Shown here in pieces: positions 62,695-64,000 of a stretch of DNA of 64,000 bases. This stretch comes from Amoebidium appalachense. Taxonomy: Eukaryota > Ichthyosporea. The position numbers and the translations under genes were made by a program. The DNA lies in NCBI GenBank assembly GCA_963693365.1, contig CAVNZM010000003.1, forward strand, positions 2,418,001 through 2,482,000. The letters are read 5' to 3'. Under the pieces are notes generated by a model. The model had not been told where the DNA came from, searched no databases, and was given only the letters and a program-made list of their open reading frames with translations. Numbering within the stretch: position 1 is the first letter of the stretch; every line of letters begins with the position of its first letter.

Positions 62695-63311
62695 GTCGCA
62701 CACACACACACACACACACACACACGGGTCGCACACACACACACACGCTTACATAAACATGCACATGCACACAGACATACGTACACTTAAACACACGCGT
62801 GAACTTTACACACACTCACACGTGCACACACACACACACACATACACGCACACACACGCGCACACGCACTCACACTCACACTCACGTACGCGTACACGTA
62901 CACGTCCACACACACACACACACACACGTACACACACGTACACACACGTACACACACGTACACACACGTACACGCCACACACGTCCACACACGTCCACAC
63001 ACGCACACACACACACGAAACACACATACACGTACACGCACAGAAAATGGTGTGCTACCGTGGCAGTGCATACATCTTCACCCAAGTGCTCCTTCATGGC
63101 CTTATGAAGCACCCCAACGGCTACCGTCTTAAGCGCATCAGCCAGGATATTGCAGCACACGCAAAGGCAGAGTACGTACCTGCCTTCCCCCCCCCCCCCC
63201 CCCCCCCCCCCCTGCACGCTTAAATGGTTTGATTTTGGATTTTCCACTTTTGTGACGTTTGTTGTTGCTCTTTGTTCTCTCCTCCATATTTCCAACCCTC
63301 TTACGCACCCC

Positions 63312-63382
<71 letters not shown>

Positions 63383-63551
63383 GAAAGAAATAGAGAAAAA
63401 GAAAAAGGTTACCCAGGTGTTTGAAAGTATCAAGACCAAATCCACAATCAGTAGCGCAATCCTGGCCAATAGGCGACGAAGAAAATAGCAACCAAGCATG
63501 CAAAAAGGGGTCTGTGTGGCGCTGGTGGTGGGGGTGGGGGTGGTGGTGTGT

Positions 63552-63604
<53 letters not shown>

Positions 63605-63715
63605 GGGCATGTACCGACGTTGCTCATGTGTACCCACCCACCCTGCCTGCCATGGCCTGAACGTGTACTGTTTCCTTGTCCTAGGCTGTGCCAAAACCAC
63701 ACTGACAATCCAATC

Positions 63716-63791
<76 letters not shown>

Positions 63792-63929
63792 CACAGGGGC
63801 AAGAACATTCTGCATCTGTCCCTCCTTCTCTCCAATGCCACCTCCTATCCGGAGGTTGCCGGGTGTCTCCACTCTCTCCTCTCATCAAGTCGTGCCAGCC
63901 CGGCCGATATCAACATGGTATGCCCGGCC

Positions 63930-63971
<42 letters not shown>

Positions 63972-64000
63972 ACACACACACACCACCCCACCCCACCCCA
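55648..64000 (+). CDS. NELFCD: Negative elongation factor subunit C/D (NELF-C/D, TH1), 3' incomplete
   Basis: NELF pauses RNA polymerase II near promoters; C/D is a scaffold subunit. Exons: 55648-55673, 57314-57487, 58345-58454, 59641-59750, 60353-60460, 60988-61054, 61527-61612, 63044-63171, 63797-63917, then past the edge. The N-terminus [10 protein letters not shown] followed by an acidic stretch parallels the acidic start of animal NELF-C/D. Diagnostic segments are [81 protein letters not shown] and NATSYPEV. Junctions are in phase except between exons 4 and 5: CAG is followed by GGGTGTG, so the first GT is two bases too late. Either the G-run is misread or the donor is non-canonical. Introns hold G-runs, (TG)n, (CA)n and a dispersed-repeat dimer. 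About 250 residues of homologue are visible; the rest lies to the right. Confidence 0.93.
55728..55885 (+). repeat. Dispersed repeat, subfamily B
   Basis: AGGTCGAAACTCGGGTACTG...GACGCATTCAAAACCCCCC is nearly identical to 31595-31750. It lies in NELF-C/D intron 1. Confidence 0.9.
58268..58327 (+). repeat. (CA)n before NELF-C/D exon 3
   Basis: 60 bp of (CA)n followed by GTTCATGCACGTGCAG, the acceptor. Facing it, exon 3's donor at 58455 opens directly into (GT)n to 58490 and then G-runs. Confidence 0.95.
59751..59840 (+). repeat. (GT)n starting at the NELF-C/D exon 4 donor
   Basis: About 86 bp of (GT)n begin immediately after exon 4, so the 5' splice site is itself part of the microsatellite. 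Confidence 0.95.
61633..62245 (+). repeat. Dispersed 453-bp repeat, dimer in plus orientation
   Basis: GAGGATGGGCTCTGCTTATG occurs at 61648 and 62101, again exactly 453 bp apart. The full intervening unit includes the ATGCAACCGGGC and GGTCGAAACTC segments. Both cores end CGCATTCAAAAC plus a C-run. It lies in NELF-C/D intron 7. Confidence 0.93.
62640..63040 (+). repeat. (CA)n and CGTACACA repeats before NELF-C/D exon 8
   Basis: (CA)n at 62640-62692 and 62699-62724, then CA-rich sequence with a tandem GTACACACAC motif (62925-62975). It leads into the acceptor CACGCACAG at 63043. Confidence 0.93.
63719..63788 (+). repeat. (CA)n before NELF-C/D exon 9
   Basis: 70 bp of (CA)n followed by GTTCACAG, the exon 9 acceptor. 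A G-run at 63567-63603 lies upstream in the same intron. Confidence 0.95.

Overview
The window comes from an intron-rich nuclear genome of a microbial eukaryote (protist or alga). Three host genes support this: a TruA-family tRNA pseudouridine synthase (PUSL1-like), the mitochondrial complex I 24 kDa subunit NDUFV2 with a presequence, and the elongation factor subunit NELF-C/D. All three are cut into 6 to 11 short exons with GT-AG junctions. Introns and spacers are full of long C or G homopolymers and (CA/TG)n or (GA/CT)n tracts, so most long ORFs in the window are low-complexity artefacts. I do not assign a taxon. A working mitochondrial complex I subunit and a NELF subunit argue for an aerobic, mitochondriate lineage and against land plants and yeasts.

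Layout. (1) 1-18998 is a left-truncated Ty3/gypsy chromovirus: reverse transcriptase and RNase H at 2-1437, integrase with GPY/F and chromodomain at 16130-18130, a polypurine tract, and a putative 3' LTR at 18263-18998. (2) Its pol gene is split by a second element of 14,692 bp (1438-16129). This has perfect 14-bp terminal inverted repeats, word-rich subterminal regions, the C-terminal exons of a Plavaka-like (CACTA-related) transposase, a broken minus-strand gene, a small Cys/His-rich gene behind a TATA box, a 183-bp satellite in both orientations, and a duplicated promoter-like block. (3) 19000-26700 holds a truncated ORF abutting the LTR, microsatellites, an inverted broken copy of PUSL1 exons 3-4, a tentative minus-strand gene, and an array of about 30 CCTCGGGAAT words just upstream of PUSL1. 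(4) 26757-37912 is the complete 11-exon PUSL1-like gene. (5) 37.9-46.2 kb is mostly gene-poor. (6) 46257-53030 (minus) is the complete 6-exon NDUFV2. (7) 55648 to the right end is NELF-C/D, nine exons visible, incomplete at its 3' side.

A dispersed modular repeat of 453 bp, whose core always ends in a run of C, sits in introns of all three host genes and inside the nested transposon. It occurs twice as an exact-period dimer. Exon joins were worked out by hand from splice signals, reading phase and remembered family alignments. They are consistent in phase except at two junctions, which are flagged.
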